Part shown: positions 53,022 to 61,875 of the stretch, piece by piece
Numbering within the stretch: position 1 is the first letter of the stretch
Layout of the letters: each line of letters starts with the position of its first letter
Assembly: GCA_943787925.1 (NCBI GenBank)
Contig: CALSOH010000002.1
Location: forward strand, 310,001 to 374,000
From: TMED14 sp003507115
GTDB lineage: Bacteria; Bacteroidota; Bacteroidia; Flavobacteriales; Schleiferiaceae
Direction of reading: 5' to 3'
DNA: 64,000 nucleotides
Notes under the pieces: generated by a model
What the model saw: the letters and a program-made list of their open reading frames with translations, nothing else
Database searches by the model: none
What the model was told of the DNA's origin: nothing
Position numbers and translations under genes: made by a program

Positions 53022-54088
53022 ATGAAAAAACACAATTTTTCCGCCGGCCCTTGCATCCTCGCTCCCGAGGTCCTTCAAGGCGCCGCGAATGCTGTCGAAA
53101 ATTTTGCCGGCATGGACCTCTCCCTGATCGAAATCAGCCACCGCGACAAAAAGTTCGTCGCGGTCATGGACGAAGCAATGGCCCTTGAGCAAGGAACTCA
53201 TGGGCCTCGGAGCAGATTATGAAGTTCTCTTCTTGCAAGGAGGTGCGAGTATGCAGTTCTGCATGGTCCCCTACAACCTCTTGAAGGTCGGCGGCAAAGC
53301 GGGCTACACCGTCACCGGGACCTGGGCGAAGAAGGCCGCCGAAGAAGCGAAACTCTTTGGCGATGTGGCCATCTTGGGTCCTCGGCCGACAAAACTTTAG
53401 CTACATCCCCAAGGGCTATTCGGTGGGCAGCGACTTGGACTACTTCCATTGCACGAGCAACAACACCATTTTTGGCACGCAGATGAAGGCCTTCCCCACC
53501 ACAGGAACCCGTCTCGTGTGCGACATGTCCTCGGATATTTTTAGCCGCCAATTGGACTTCACGCAGTTTGACCTCATCTATGCGGGTGCTCAGAAAAATC
53601 TGGGGCCCGCTGGGGCCACCTTGGTCGCGGTCAAAAAAGATATTTTGGGCCAATCGGGACGCCCCATCCCCAGCATGCTCGACTACCAGACCCATATTGA
53701 TGGCGAATCCATGTTCAACACGCCCCCTGTGTTTAGCGTGTACACCTCGCTCCTCACCTTGCGCTGGATGAAGGCCCAAGGAGGACTGGCAGCCATGGAG
53801 CGCCACAACGCAGAAAAAGCGGCCCTCCTCTATGCCGAAATCGACCGCAACAGCCTCTTCTACGGCACCGCCGCGATGGAAGACCGCTCGGACATGAATG
53901 CATGCTTCCTCCTCCATGACGAGGCGCATAGCGAGCAGTTCAACACCCTTTGGAAAGACGCAGGTATTGTAGGGATCGCCGGCCACCGCTCCGTCGGAGG
54001 CTACCGCGCCTCGATGTACAACGCCCTTCCCCTAGAAAGCGTTCAGGTCCTCGTCGATGTGATGCAACACCTTGAAAAAACGATTTAA
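53022..54088 (+). CDS. serC: Phosphoserine aminotransferase (three single-base frameshifts)
   Basis: SerC makes phosphoserine from phosphohydroxypyruvate with glutamate and PLP. Frame 0 gives MKKHNFSAGPCILAPEVLQG; frame 1 continues ELMGLGADYEVLFLQGGAS; frame 2 carries NFSYIPKGYSVGSDLD, the PLP lysine in GAQKNLGPAG, and GHRSVGGYRASMYNALP. The shifts are one extra T near 53194 (CCCTTGAGC), one missing base near 53378 (GGTCCTCGG) and one missing A near 53390 (ACAAAACT). The corrected length, 355 residues, is normal for SerC. As serA directly follows, the pathway is probably functional and the shifts sequence errors; loss of the gene is the alternative. Confidence 0.85.
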
Positions 54089-54097
54089 TCCCCGATC

Positions 54098-55042
54098 ATG
54101 AAGATTTTAGCGAATGACGGCATGGCCCAAGCGGGCATTGATGTCTTGGAGCGCGCCGGACACACCGTCCTCACGACCAAGGTGGCGCAAGAACACCTGG
54201 CGAACTATATCCAAGAGCAGGGCATTGAGGTCCTCCTCGTGCGGTCTGCGACCACGGCACGCCAAGAATTGATCGATGCCTGCCCCGGTCTCCGCATGAT
54301 TGGCCGCGGCGGCGTGGGCATGGACAACATTGATGTCGACTATGCGCGGGCCCAGGGTCGCTTCGTTTTTAATACCCCTGCGGCTTCTTCGGAGAGTGTG
54401 GCCGAGCTCGTCTTTGCCCATCTGGGCGGCATGCTTCGCTTTCTTCCTGACGCCAACCGCATGATGCCTTTGGAGGGCGAAACGCGGTTCAATGATTTAA
54501 AAAAGGCCTATGCCAAAGGCCAAGAGCTCCGCGGTAAAACCATCGGCATCCTCGGCTTTGGCCGCATCGGCCGGGCGGTGGCCCGCATGGCCTACGGTTT
54601 GGGCATGAAGGTGATCGCGCACGATCCCCACGTGACGGACAGTTCTTTTGATGTGGTATTTGCGGATGGCCAAAAACTGACCACCCGCGCCAGCATGCAT
54701 CCGCTGAATGAGATGTTGTCCCAGTCTGACATCGTAACGGTTCACATCGGTGGCAAAGCCGAAGTACTGGGCGCCGCAGAGCTAGCCAGCATGAAGCCCG
54801 GCGCCTTTTTGGTCAACGCCGCACGCGGTGGTGTCGTGAATGAGGTCGCCCTCCTCGACGCCCTCAACGACGGGCACCTCGCCGGCGCCGCCTTGGACGT
54901 CTTCGTCAATGAGCCCACCCCGGCCATGCAGGTCTTGATGCACGAAAAACTCTCTCTGAGCCCCCACATTGGCGCGGCGACCGAGGAGGCGCAAGACCGC
55001 ATTGGCGTCGAGCTGGCGGAGCAAATTTTGGCCCAGGCCTAA
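54098..55042 (+). CDS. serA: D-3-phosphoglycerate dehydrogenase (short SerA)
   Basis: This 314-residue enzyme begins serine synthesis from 3-phosphoglycerate. The NAD motif GFGRIGRA is near residue 153, the catalytic Arg is in NAARGG (about 241) and the His in SPHIGA (about 289). It lacks the C-terminal ACT domain, so it is not expected to be serine-regulated by that route. It follows serC after 9 bases and precedes the DUF1015 gene by 9. Confidence 0.92.
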   Translation: MKILANDGMAQAGIDVLERAGHTVLTTKVAQEHLANYIQEQGIEVLLVRSATTARQELIDACPGLRMIGRGGVGMDNIDVDYARAQGRFVFNTPAASSESVAELVFAHLGGMLRFLPDANRMMPLEGETRFNDLKKAYAKGQELRGKTIGILGFGRIGRAVARMAYGLGMKVIAHDPHVTDSSFDVVFADGQKLTTRASMHPLNEMLSQSDIVTVHIGGKAEVLGAAELASMKPGAFLVNAARGGVVNEVALLDALNDGHLAGAALDVFVNEPTPAMQVLMHEKLSLSPHIGAATEEAQDRIGVELAEQILAQA

Positions 55043-55051
55043 ACGCAGCCC

Positions 55052-56176
55052 ATGCCCCGGCTCCGACCCTTTGCCGCGATCCGCCCGCCCCGTGCGTTGG
55101 CGGCATTGGTGAGCACGCGATCCTACATGACGTATTCGGAAGAAGAGCTGGCCCAGAAGCTGGACACCAACCCCTATTCCCTTCTCCATGTGCTCCATCG
55201 GCGAGGCAAAAGCACCGCCAACCGCTTCACCCCCGTTCGCGAGGGCTACGAGCAGTTTGTGGCCGAAGGGCACTTGGAAGCGGACCCGGAGGCGCACCTC
55301 TACATCTACGAACAGCAATGGGACGGCCATGTCTTCATGGGAATGCTCGGATTGATATCTCTCGAAGACTACCGCGCAGGGCAGATTGTCAAGCACGAAA
55401 ACACCATTGCCAAGCGGGAAAAACTCTTTGCCCGCTATCTGCGGACCGTAGGATTTCATGCGGAACCCGTCCTGCTTGCCCGCCCCGAACACCCCGGATG
55501 GGATGACCGCATGGCCGCCGTTTGTGCTGAGCGGCCAGAAACAGAGTTTGCCACCGCGGACGGCGCCATCCACAAACTCTGGCTTGTCTCGGCCGAGGAC
55601 GCGTCAACTTTCCAGCATATGGCCGAAGCCATGCCCGCTTTTTATGTCGCGGATGGGCATCACCGCCTCGCCTCGTCCAGTCTGCTGAATGAAACCGATG
55701 GGGTTATGGCCTTCGTACTTTCCCCCTCGCAAATGCGCATGGCGCCATTCCACCGCTTTGTCCAAAATTCCTTAGGCCTCGATTGGGTCACGCCCCTGGG
55801 AGCCGTACCCTTATCCGAACGCCCGAAAGGCCTTCCCTCACAGGGACTGTATGCCTTGGACGCCGAGGGCTGGTGGCACATTCCCGCCCCAAGCTTGGCC
55901 TTTCCCGAGTCCGCATGGGTCTACCAGCACATCCTTCAACCCATTTGGAAGGTGGAAGATGAACGCAATGACTCCCGCGTTCGCTATGAACCCGGAACCA
56001 TGCCTCTCGAGGAGCTCGAAAAGAACCGCCAAGGACAGGAGGTGGCCTTTGTCCTTCCGGCACCATCCTGGGATCGCGTCACCGCTGAGGCCGACGCAGG
56101 CCGCACCCTCCCCCCGAAGAGCACGTACATTGAGCCGAAGCTTCGCTCGGGCATAACCTTGTTCGCATGGAAATAG
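55052..56176 (+). CDS. DUF1015 family protein
   Basis: This is a 374-residue protein of DUF1015. Conserved parts are LRPFAAIRPP at the N-terminus, NPYSLLHVL, IYEQQWDGHVFMGMLGLISL, KHENTIAKRE and the strongly conserved AFYVADGHHRLASSS with its His pair. The family often sits with serC and serA in Bacteroidota, which suggests a tie to serine metabolism, possibly as a serine kinase-like enzyme; no activity can be shown from the sequence. Confidence 0.85.
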   Translation: MPRLRPFAAIRPPRALAALVSTRSYMTYSEEELAQKLDTNPYSLLHVLHRRGKSTANRFTPVREGYEQFVAEGHLEADPEAHLYIYEQQWDGHVFMGMLGLISLEDYRAGQIVKHENTIAKREKLFARYLRTVGFHAEPVLLARPEHPGWDDRMAAVCAERPETEFATADGAIHKLWLVSAEDASTFQHMAEAMPAFYVADGHHRLASSSLLNETDGVMAFVLSPSQMRMAPFHRFVQNSLGLDWVTPLGAVPLSERPKGLPSQGLYALDAEGWWHIPAPSLAFPESAWVYQHILQPIWKVEDERNDSRVRYEPGTMPLEELEKNRQGQEVAFVLPAPSWDRVTAEADAGRTLPPKSTYIEPKLRSGITLFAWK

Positions 56177-56826
56177 CTGCGCGCCTCACCGCCCTTCAGG
56201 CCAGCCTCCCGCCCCAGGTCACCCTGATAGCGGTCAGCAAAACCCAGCCCGATGCCGCCATTCTGGAAGCCTATGCGACGGGCCAGCGGGCTTTTGGCGA
56301 AAACCGCGTTCAGGACATGAAGGGAAAGGCCGAACGCCTCCCCGCTGACATCCAATGGCACATGATTGGGCACGTCCAAACCAACAAGATTAAGGACTTT
56401 GCCCCCTTCGTTCACTTGGTGCATGGGGTGGACCGCCTCAAAGTTTTACAGGTGCTCAATCAAGAAGCGCAGAAGATCGGCCGAGTGATTGATGCCTTGT
56501 TGCAAGTCCACATCGCCGAAGAGGAGAGCAAATTTGGCTTTTCACCCGAGGAACTTCAGGCGGCCCTTGCTAGCGACCTTCCTACCGCCTTTCCCCATGT
56601 CCGAATTCGCGGCCTCATGGGCATGGCGACCTTCACCGACAACGCCGATCAGGTGCGGCGTGAATTTGACGGATTGGCCCACCTATTCCGCACGGGCCAA
56701 ACGGAAATGCCCCCGCACTTTGACCAGTTGAGCATGGGCATGAGCGGCGATTATCCCCTAGCCATGGAATGTGGCGCCACCCTCATTCGGGTCGGCACCG
56801 CCATTTTCGGGGCCCGTAACTACTGA
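56167..56826 (+). CDS. YggS family PLP-homeostasis protein
   Basis: This 219-residue alanine-racemase-fold protein binds pyridoxal phosphate without known catalysis. LIAVSKTQPDA contains the PLP lysine (about residue 25), FGENRVQDMKGKAERLP and WHMIGHVQTNKIK follow, and LSMGMSGDYPLAMECGATLIRVG is at the end. It overlaps the DUF1015 gene by 10 bases and lies with the PLP enzyme SerC upstream, a sensible context. Confidence 0.92.
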   Translation: MEIAARLTALQASLPPQVTLIAVSKTQPDAAILEAYATGQRAFGENRVQDMKGKAERLPADIQWHMIGHVQTNKIKDFAPFVHLVHGVDRLKVLQVLNQEAQKIGRVIDALLQVHIAEEESKFGFSPEELQAALASDLPTAFPHVRIRGLMGMATFTDNADQVRREFDGLAHLFRTGQTEMPPHFDQLSMGMSGDYPLAMECGATLIRVGTAIFGARNY

Positions 56827-56828
56827 GT

Positions 56829-58193
56829 ATGTACGCAGTCATTGATTTAGAAGCCACCGGTGGAAAGCCCAGCGAGGAACGCATTATCGAGGTGGCCATC
56901 TTCCTCTATGACGGCAAAGACATCGTGGATCAATTTATTTCCTTGATCAACCCCGAGTGTCCGATTCCTCCATTCGTCCAGAAGTTGACAGGCATCAAGC
57001 AGCGCGACGTGCAGGGAGCCCCTCGGTTTCACGAAGTGGCCAAGCGCATCGTCCAAATGACCGAAGGCGCCATCTTCGTCGCCCACAATGCCCCGTTTGA
57101 CTACCGCGTCCTTCGGGAGGAATTTGCACGACTTGGCTACAGCTATGACCGGCCCGTGTTGGACACGATTCCCTTGGCCCAAAAGTTTATTCCCGACTTG
57201 CCCGCCTACGGCCTCGCCACCTTATGCGAAGAGTTGGGAATCACCAATGCCAAGCGCCACCGGGCGGATGGAGATGCCCGCGCGACGGTAAAACTCCTCG
57301 AAATTCTACTCGAGAAGGATCGGGAGAAATACATCGAAGGGGTCTACCTCAAACAACCCGCTGCCACAGGCCGTCACCCATTTTCAAAGCAAATTGAACC
57401 CTTGGTCAAAACCACGGGGGTGTACTACCTCTTTAACGAAGAAGGCGAAGTCATCTACTTGGGAAAGAGCGATCAGCTGCGCGTGCGCATTGACCGGCAT
57501 TTTTTATCCACGAACGACAAAGCCCTAGCACTCCAAACCGAGGTGCGCTCCCTCCGGGTGGAAGAAACGGGGAGTTTGCTTTTGGCCGAAATCATGGAGC
57601 ACCTCGCCCTGAAGAAATTACGCCCCAAGTACAACAGCCCAAAGGACAAGTACAACTTGCGCATGGGGCTATTCTTAGTACCGGGAGATCGAGGACCGCT
57701 TTGGGATATTCGCGGTATTCGCCGGGACCAACCCGCGCTACAGGTGGCCGATGCCGTCGCCGGGAGCCGCCTTCTTGCCCGCTGGGCCCTTCGCGCAGGT
57801 ATTCGCCCTTCAGACTTGGCCCTCCCCAAACATGAAAACGCCATCGTAAAGGCCTTGCGTGCATTGGACTTTGAAGGACAAAGCGTGGAACAGCTCGGGG
57901 GAAGCCTTCCCGCTACCTGGACCGAGGCAGAACTCGCCCAGGTGATCTGGCCACGCGAACGCATGATCCTGCTTGACAAGGGCCGAAAATCCGGGATGCA
58001 TACCGTGTTTTTGGTGGAAGGGCATGCCTGCCTGGGTTACACCACGGCCGAATTGGCCTCGGAAACCCGCGATTTCACCTTGCTCAAGAAGAAATTGACA
58101 CGGTTTGATCCGGGTGAAGGGGGCACCTATCTCCAGAGCCTGGTGGTTGAAGCCTATTGGGCTGGCCGGCTCAAAGAAGTGACCCTTCGCTAG
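56829..58193 (+). CDS. DnaQ-type 3'-5' exonuclease fused to a GIY-YIG nuclease domain
   Basis: This 454-residue protein has an N-terminal DEDD exonuclease (YAVIDLEATGGKPSEERIIE; HNAPFDYRVLREEFARLG; HRADGDARATVKLLE) at residues 1-165, then a UvrC-like GIY-YIG domain near 198-280 (GVYYLFNEEGEVIYLGKS), then about 170 residues I cannot assign. The combination is known from other bacteria (annotated as PolC-like or Cho-like) and suggests a role in DNA repair. It is the last gene of the serC run, starting 2 bases after yggS. Confidence 0.87.
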   Translation: MYAVIDLEATGGKPSEERIIEVAIFLYDGKDIVDQFISLINPECPIPPFVQKLTGIKQRDVQGAPRFHEVAKRIVQMTEGAIFVAHNAPFDYRVLREEFARLGYSYDRPVLDTIPLAQKFIPDLPAYGLATLCEELGITNAKRHRADGDARATVKLLEILLEKDREKYIEGVYLKQPAATGRHPFSKQIEPLVKTTGVYYLFNEEGEVIYLGKSDQLRVRIDRHFLSTNDKALALQTEVRSLRVEETGSLLLAEIMEHLALKKLRPKYNSPKDKYNLRMGLFLVPGDRGPLWDIRGIRRDQPALQVADAVAGSRLLARWALRAGIRPSDLALPKHENAIVKALRALDFEGQSVEQLGGSLPATWTEAELAQVIWPRERMILLDKGRKSGMHTVFLVEGHACLGYTTAELASETRDFTLLKKKLTRFDPGEGGTYLQSLVVEAYWAGRLKEVTLR

Positions 58194-58211
58194 GTCCCCT
58201 TCTGAATCGCC

Positions 58212-58832
58212 TTAAAGTTTGACGCTGAGGCTCGTGATGAGCTGGGAAATGCGGCTATCCGTGGGATAGAGGGTGCCGCCTACCGACACTTGGTCGCCTA
58301 AAGGCTGCAGGCTACCTTCATAACGGGCGGTGAGTTGGACCGGGCCAAATTTGACCCCCACCCCGACTTGTCCACCCCAGGATCCCGACGCGGGGGACAC
58401 GGATTGGACGGCCGAAACTTGAGAAATGGGCGCCGACCACACCGGCGCTGCCAAGAACACTAATGGGCCCATTTTCACTCCCACTTCCAAGGGAATATCG
58501 AGCCGACGCAAGGTCCAAGGAACGGTCTGGGTACTCCCCGAGCCATCGGTGAAGGTGACCGACTGATTTAGCTCAGTGTACCACACTTGGGGCTGCGCGT
58601 AGACAAGACCCAAGCCCAAGCGGGCGTAAAGCCCCAGATGGTAACCGCCGGTGGCCGTGAAGGACATGGTTTCCAAGGGCTGATTGGGGTCGATCGAAAA
58701 GGGATCCACTTCGACCTGGGCGACATGCGCGCCGCCTGTCACGCCATAGGAATAGAGCTGGGCAGACAATTGCGCCTGGGCCAGCACGCTTCCCAAGGCA
58801 ACAATCGCCAGGCGTACAAAACGTTTATCCAT
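58212..58832 (-). CDS. Small outer-membrane beta-barrel protein
   Basis: This 206-residue protein has a signal peptide (about 1-24, AIVALGSVLAQAQLSAQ) and alternating strands typical of OmpA/PorT-like barrels: GYHLGLYARLGLGLVYAQPQVWYTEL, split here by glycine-rich turns, then MGPLVFLAAPVW and VGVGVKFGPVQLTARYEGSL. The closing strand ends LITSLSVKL. The function is unknown. It overlaps the purC end by 8 bases. Confidence 0.7.
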   Translation of the reverse strand: MDKRFVRLAIVALGSVLAQAQLSAQLYSYGVTGGAHVAQVEVDPFSIDPNQPLETMSFTATGGYHLGLYARLGLGLVYAQPQVWYTELNQSVTFTDGSGSTQTVPWTLRRLDIPLEVGVKMGPLVFLAAPVWSAPISQVSAVQSVSPASGSWGGQVGVGVKFGPVQLTARYEGSLQPLGDQVSVGGTLYPTDSRISQLITSLSVKL

Positions 58833-59793
58833 GGCTTACGGAAGACAAGAACCGTTCCACATTCGCTTGAATGCGTCCCGGGATGTCCGTCCGATCGGCG
58901 GCCACAAAGGGTTTGCCGGTGACTAGTTCAAAAAGTTCGATGTAGCGTTCCGAGACGGATATCGCCCATTCGTCCGTCAATACGGGAATGGATTGGCCCT
59001 CCTTTCCCTGAAAGCCCTGGGCGATTAAGAACTGCCGGACAAACTCCTTGGAAAGCTGCTTTTGGGGCTCTCCCGACTCCTGCCTTGCTGCATAGCCTTC
59101 CGCCAAGAAGTAGCGAGAAGAATCCGGGGTGTGGATTTCATCGATCAAGACAATTTGGCCCGAGGGCAGGCGGCCAAACTCGTACTTCGTATCCACCAGA
59201 ATGAGGCCCTGCTTTGCGGCCATCTCTTGTCCACGGGCAAACAAGGCCCGCGTATAGGCCTCCAACTGTAGGTATTCGGCCTCCGAGACGATGCCCCGAG
59301 CCAAGATGTCCTCCCGTGAAATGTCTTCGTCGTGCGCGCCCAAGGCCTCTTTGGTAGTTGGGGTAATCAGCGCCTCGGGAAAGGGATCGCTTTCGCGCAG
59401 GCCCCCGGGCATCCGGACGCCACAGAGCATCCGCTCACCCGTCGCATAGGTGCGTGCCGCATGGCCGCTCAAATAGCCGCGAATGACCATTTCCACTTTA
59501 TAGGCCTCGGCGCGATGCCCCACCGTCACGACGGGGTCTGGGCTCGCCATGCGCCAGTTGGGCACAATGTCGGCGGTCGCCGCCAGGAAATGCTCGGCCA
59601 TTTGATTGAGCACTTGGCCCTTGTGGGGGATGCCTTTGGGCAGCACCACATCAAATGCCGAAATGCGGTCCGAGGCCACCATGACCAGGAGGTCATTTTC
59701 CAAGGTGTAGACATCGCGGACTTTGCCGTGGTACACCGCTTTTTGGCCAGGAAAGGAGAATTCAGAGTGCGTCAGTGTCGACATGGGCAGCAT
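58825..59793 (-). CDS. purC: Phosphoribosylaminoimidazole-succinocarboxamide synthase
   Basis: This 322-residue enzyme joins aspartate to CAIR in purine synthesis. GKVRDVYTLENDLLVMVASD and RISAFDVVLPKGIPHKG at the N-terminus, YLSGHAARTY, TTKEALGAHDEDI, LVDTKYEFG, IHTPDSSRYFL (metal and substrate residues) are all present. The start overlaps the phoH stop (TAATG); ATG 59784 is a second possibility. The length matches the longer eukaryote-like/Bacteroidota form. Confidence 0.95.
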   Translation of the reverse strand: MLPMSTLTHSEFSFPGQKAVYHGKVRDVYTLENDLLVMVASDRISAFDVVLPKGIPHKGQVLNQMAEHFLAATADIVPNWRMASPDPVVTVGHRAEAYKVEMVIRGYLSGHAARTYATGERMLCGVRMPGGLRESDPFPEALITPTTKEALGAHDEDISREDILARGIVSEAEYLQLEAYTRALFARGQEMAAKQGLILVDTKYEFGRLPSGQIVLIDEIHTPDSSRYFLAEGYAARQESGEPQKQLSKEFVRQFLIAQGFQGKEGQSIPVLTDEWAISVSERYIELFELVTGKPFVAADRTDIPGRIQANVERFLSSVSHG

Positions 59794-60731
59794 TATTGGC
59801 CGTCGTAGGCGGCGATGATTTTTCGAACGAGAGGGTGGCGCACCACATCCCGGCCATCTAGGGTGATGTGGGCCATGCCCTCCACATTGGTCAAGGTTTG
59901 CAGCGCATGAGGCAAACCACTCGCCTGTTTCGTGGGTAGATCAATCTGGGACGGGTCTCCTGTGACAATAAATTGAGAGGAGGGGCCCATACGGGTGAGG
60001 AACATTTTCATTTGGCTCGGGGTCGTGTTCTGGGCTTCATCCAAAATCACGAAGGCCCGATCCAAGGTTCGACCGCGCATGAAGGCGAGTGGAGCGATTT
60101 CAATCGTGCCATTCTCCAGAAATTGCGCCAAGCGCTCCGCGGGAATCATATCCCGCAGCGCATCGTACAAAGGCTGCATGTAGGGATCGAGCTTTTCCTT
60201 CATGTCTCCCGGAAGGAAGCCTAGACTTTCGCCCGCTTCCACGGCTGGACGGGTCAAGACAACGCGGCGAACCGCCTTGTTTTTGAGCGCGCGGACCGCT
60301 AAGGCCACCGCAGTATAGGTTTTCCCCGTTCCAGCGGGGCCCATGGCGAAGACGAGGTCATTGGTCTCAACGGCTTCGACCATTTTTCGTTGGTTGGCCG
60401 TGCGGGCTTTGATCAGCAAACCGCCCACTCCATTGACAATGACGTCGTTGTGGCCGTTTAAATTCTTGAGGATGCTGGGCTTGTCATCTAGCACGATGCG
60501 CTCCAATTGCGCCTCTGTCAGAACATCAAAGCGTTCGATGTGGCGGAAGATGAGATCGATCTTTTCTTCCAGCGCCAACACATCGGCCTCCGGGCCTTCC
60601 CACTTGATCACCTCCCCGCGGGCCGTGACTTTCAGTTTAGGAAAATAGTCCTTCAGCTGTCGCAGTCGCACATTATTCGCACCAAATAGGATGCGGGGAT
60701 CCAAGTTTTCTAAGTGGACAATTCTTTCCAT
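59793..60731 (-). CDS. PhoH-like ATPase
   Basis: This 312-residue protein has an N-terminal KH-like region and a P-loop ATPase of the PhoH family: GPAGTGKTYTAVALAV (about 130), AFVILDEAQNTTPSQMKMFLT, VTGDPSQIDLP. PhoH proteins are RNA helicase/ribonuclease-linked ATPases of unclear role. A TTG at 60773 lies inside the promoter box, so ATG 60731 (MERIVHLENLDP) is the start. Confidence 0.92.
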   Translation of the reverse strand: MERIVHLENLDPRILFGANNVRLRQLKDYFPKLKVTARGEVIKWEGPEADVLALEEKIDLIFRHIERFDVLTEAQLERIVLDDKPSILKNLNGHNDVIVNGVGGLLIKARTANQRKMVEAVETNDLVFAMGPAGTGKTYTAVALAVRALKNKAVRRVVLTRPAVEAGESLGFLPGDMKEKLDPYMQPLYDALRDMIPAERLAQFLENGTIEIAPLAFMRGRTLDRAFVILDEAQNTTPSQMKMFLTRMGPSSQFIVTGDPSQIDLPTKQASGLPHALQTLTNVEGMAHITLDGRDVVRHPLVRKIIAAYDGQ

Positions 60732-60755
60732 ACCGGGTAAGTGGGCCGAAGCAAG

Positions 60756-60778
60756 TACTTTTAAGGTATCCAAAAGTA
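60756..60778. promoter_or_regulatory. Divergent -7 elements (TACTTTTA / TACTTTTG) between phoH and the SAM-cleaving gene
   Basis: TACTTTTA on the plus strand (60756-60763) ends 21 bases before ATG 60785. TACTTTTG on the minus strand (60778-60771) ends 39 bases before phoH ATG 60731. The two boxes are arms of an inverted repeat TACTTTT ... AAAAGTA, and each lies in the other's transcribed region. Confidence 0.5.
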
Positions 60779-60784
60779 CGATGT

Positions 60785-61591
60785 ATGCCCCTCGTGACCC
60801 TCACTTCTGACTACGGTTGGAACGATCCAGATACTGCCGTGGTCCGCGGACGGGTCTATGGCGAAATGCTGCGGTCCCAAATTGGCGCACCCCTAGTGGA
60901 TATCAGCCATGACGTCCCCCCCCGAGACCACCTGGAAGCGGGCTACGTCCTGCGATGCGCTTACCCGCATTTTCCCAAGGGAAGTGTGCACATTATTTTG
61001 GTTGATAGTCTCGATTTGCAGCACGCCGCTCCAATGGCCATGGAGCTGGACGGCCACTTTTTCCTCGGCCTCAACCACGGGGGACTCTCCCTCATTCGCC
61101 CGGATTTGAAACCGCGGCAATGCGTCACCCTCGATCTCAAAAACAGGTTGGAGTTAACGGATGTCGAGTCGCTCCTGGCGGCCGCCGCCGCTCACTTGCT
61201 TAACCGAGGGGCCTTGAGTGTCCTCGGACCTGCTTTGGCCGAGCCCGCTAGCATGCATCCTCCGCATCCCGAAATTAAAAATGCCCAAACCGCCATCGTG
61301 CACGTGCAGTTCATCGACCACTACGGTCAACTAGTCACGAATGCCACCCAGGAATGGCTCAAAGCGTGGCTGGGGGAAAAGTCCTTCGTAGCTCTTGCCC
61401 GAGGTCGGCGGGTGACCAAACACGTCCATTCATCCACAGAAATGCAAGATGCAGGGGAGCTGTATACCCGGATAAACCGCTACGGATACCTGGAATTGGG
61501 GGTGTGTAAGCCGGGAGCGCATGGGATCAACACCGCAGCCAGCTTACTTGGGATGGCCGTACGAGACCCCATTGAATTACAACGAAAGTGA
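60785..61591 (+). CDS. SAM hydrolase/hydroxide adenosyltransferase (DUF62)
   Basis: This 268-residue protein of the SAM_adeno_trans family breaks S-adenosylmethionine into adenosine and methionine using water. LVTLTSDYGWNDPD at the start contains the conserved Asp, VDISHDVPPRDHLEAGYVL and VHIILVDSLD follow, and INRYGYLELGVCKPGA lies near the end. The usual second-domain NxFGNxxTN is replaced here by FIDHYGQLVTNAT. ATG 60785 is preferred over the out-of-frame ATG at 60781. Its stop overlaps the next start (GTGA). Confidence 0.85.
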   Translation: MPLVTLTSDYGWNDPDTAVVRGRVYGEMLRSQIGAPLVDISHDVPPRDHLEAGYVLRCAYPHFPKGSVHIILVDSLDLQHAAPMAMELDGHFFLGLNHGGLSLIRPDLKPRQCVTLDLKNRLELTDVESLLAAAAAHLLNRGALSVLGPALAEPASMHPPHPEIKNAQTAIVHVQFIDHYGQLVTNATQEWLKAWLGEKSFVALARGRRVTKHVHSSTEMQDAGELYTRINRYGYLELGVCKPGAHGINTAASLLGMAVRDPIELQRK

Positions 61592-61872
61592 TTACTCGGC
61601 TCGTTCATCTTCAGATCACCATCGATCGCTGCGCCGATTTTGAAGCCTTCGTCGGTCCCCGCATGGGGCGTATTGCCGCGCAACCGGGTTGCTTAGGTGT
61701 GCGCCTTTTGCACGGACAACCTGGGCATTATTTCACGGTCAGCGAATGGGTCGAGGAAAAGGACCTCGAAGCATACCGCGATTCATCATTATTTGCCGAA
61801 ATTTGGCCCACGGTCAAACCCTGGTTCGCTGCCAAAGCAGAGGCCTGGACCACCACCCAAATCCCCTTCTAG
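61588..61872 (+). CDS. Small antibiotic-biosynthesis-monooxygenase-fold protein
   Basis: This 94-residue protein of dimeric ferredoxin-like fold (ABM family) reads MITRLVHLQITIDRC with a GTG start, then QPGCLGVRLLHG and YFTVSEWVEEKDLEAYRDS. Members bind haem or flavin or act as small oxygenases; the substrate is unknown. It sits between the SAM-cleaving enzyme and gldF, 3 bases before the latter. Confidence 0.75.
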   Translation: MITRLVHLQITIDRCADFEAFVGPRMGRIAAQPGCLGVRLLHGQPGHYFTVSEWVEEKDLEAYRDSSLFAEIWPTVKPWFAAKAEAWTTTQIPF

Positions 61873-61875
61873 CCT

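Noticed and set aside
60732..60773. TTG start extending phoH by 14 residues
   Set aside because: The TTG is part of the TACTTTTG promoter element, and ATG 60731 gives the family N-terminus.
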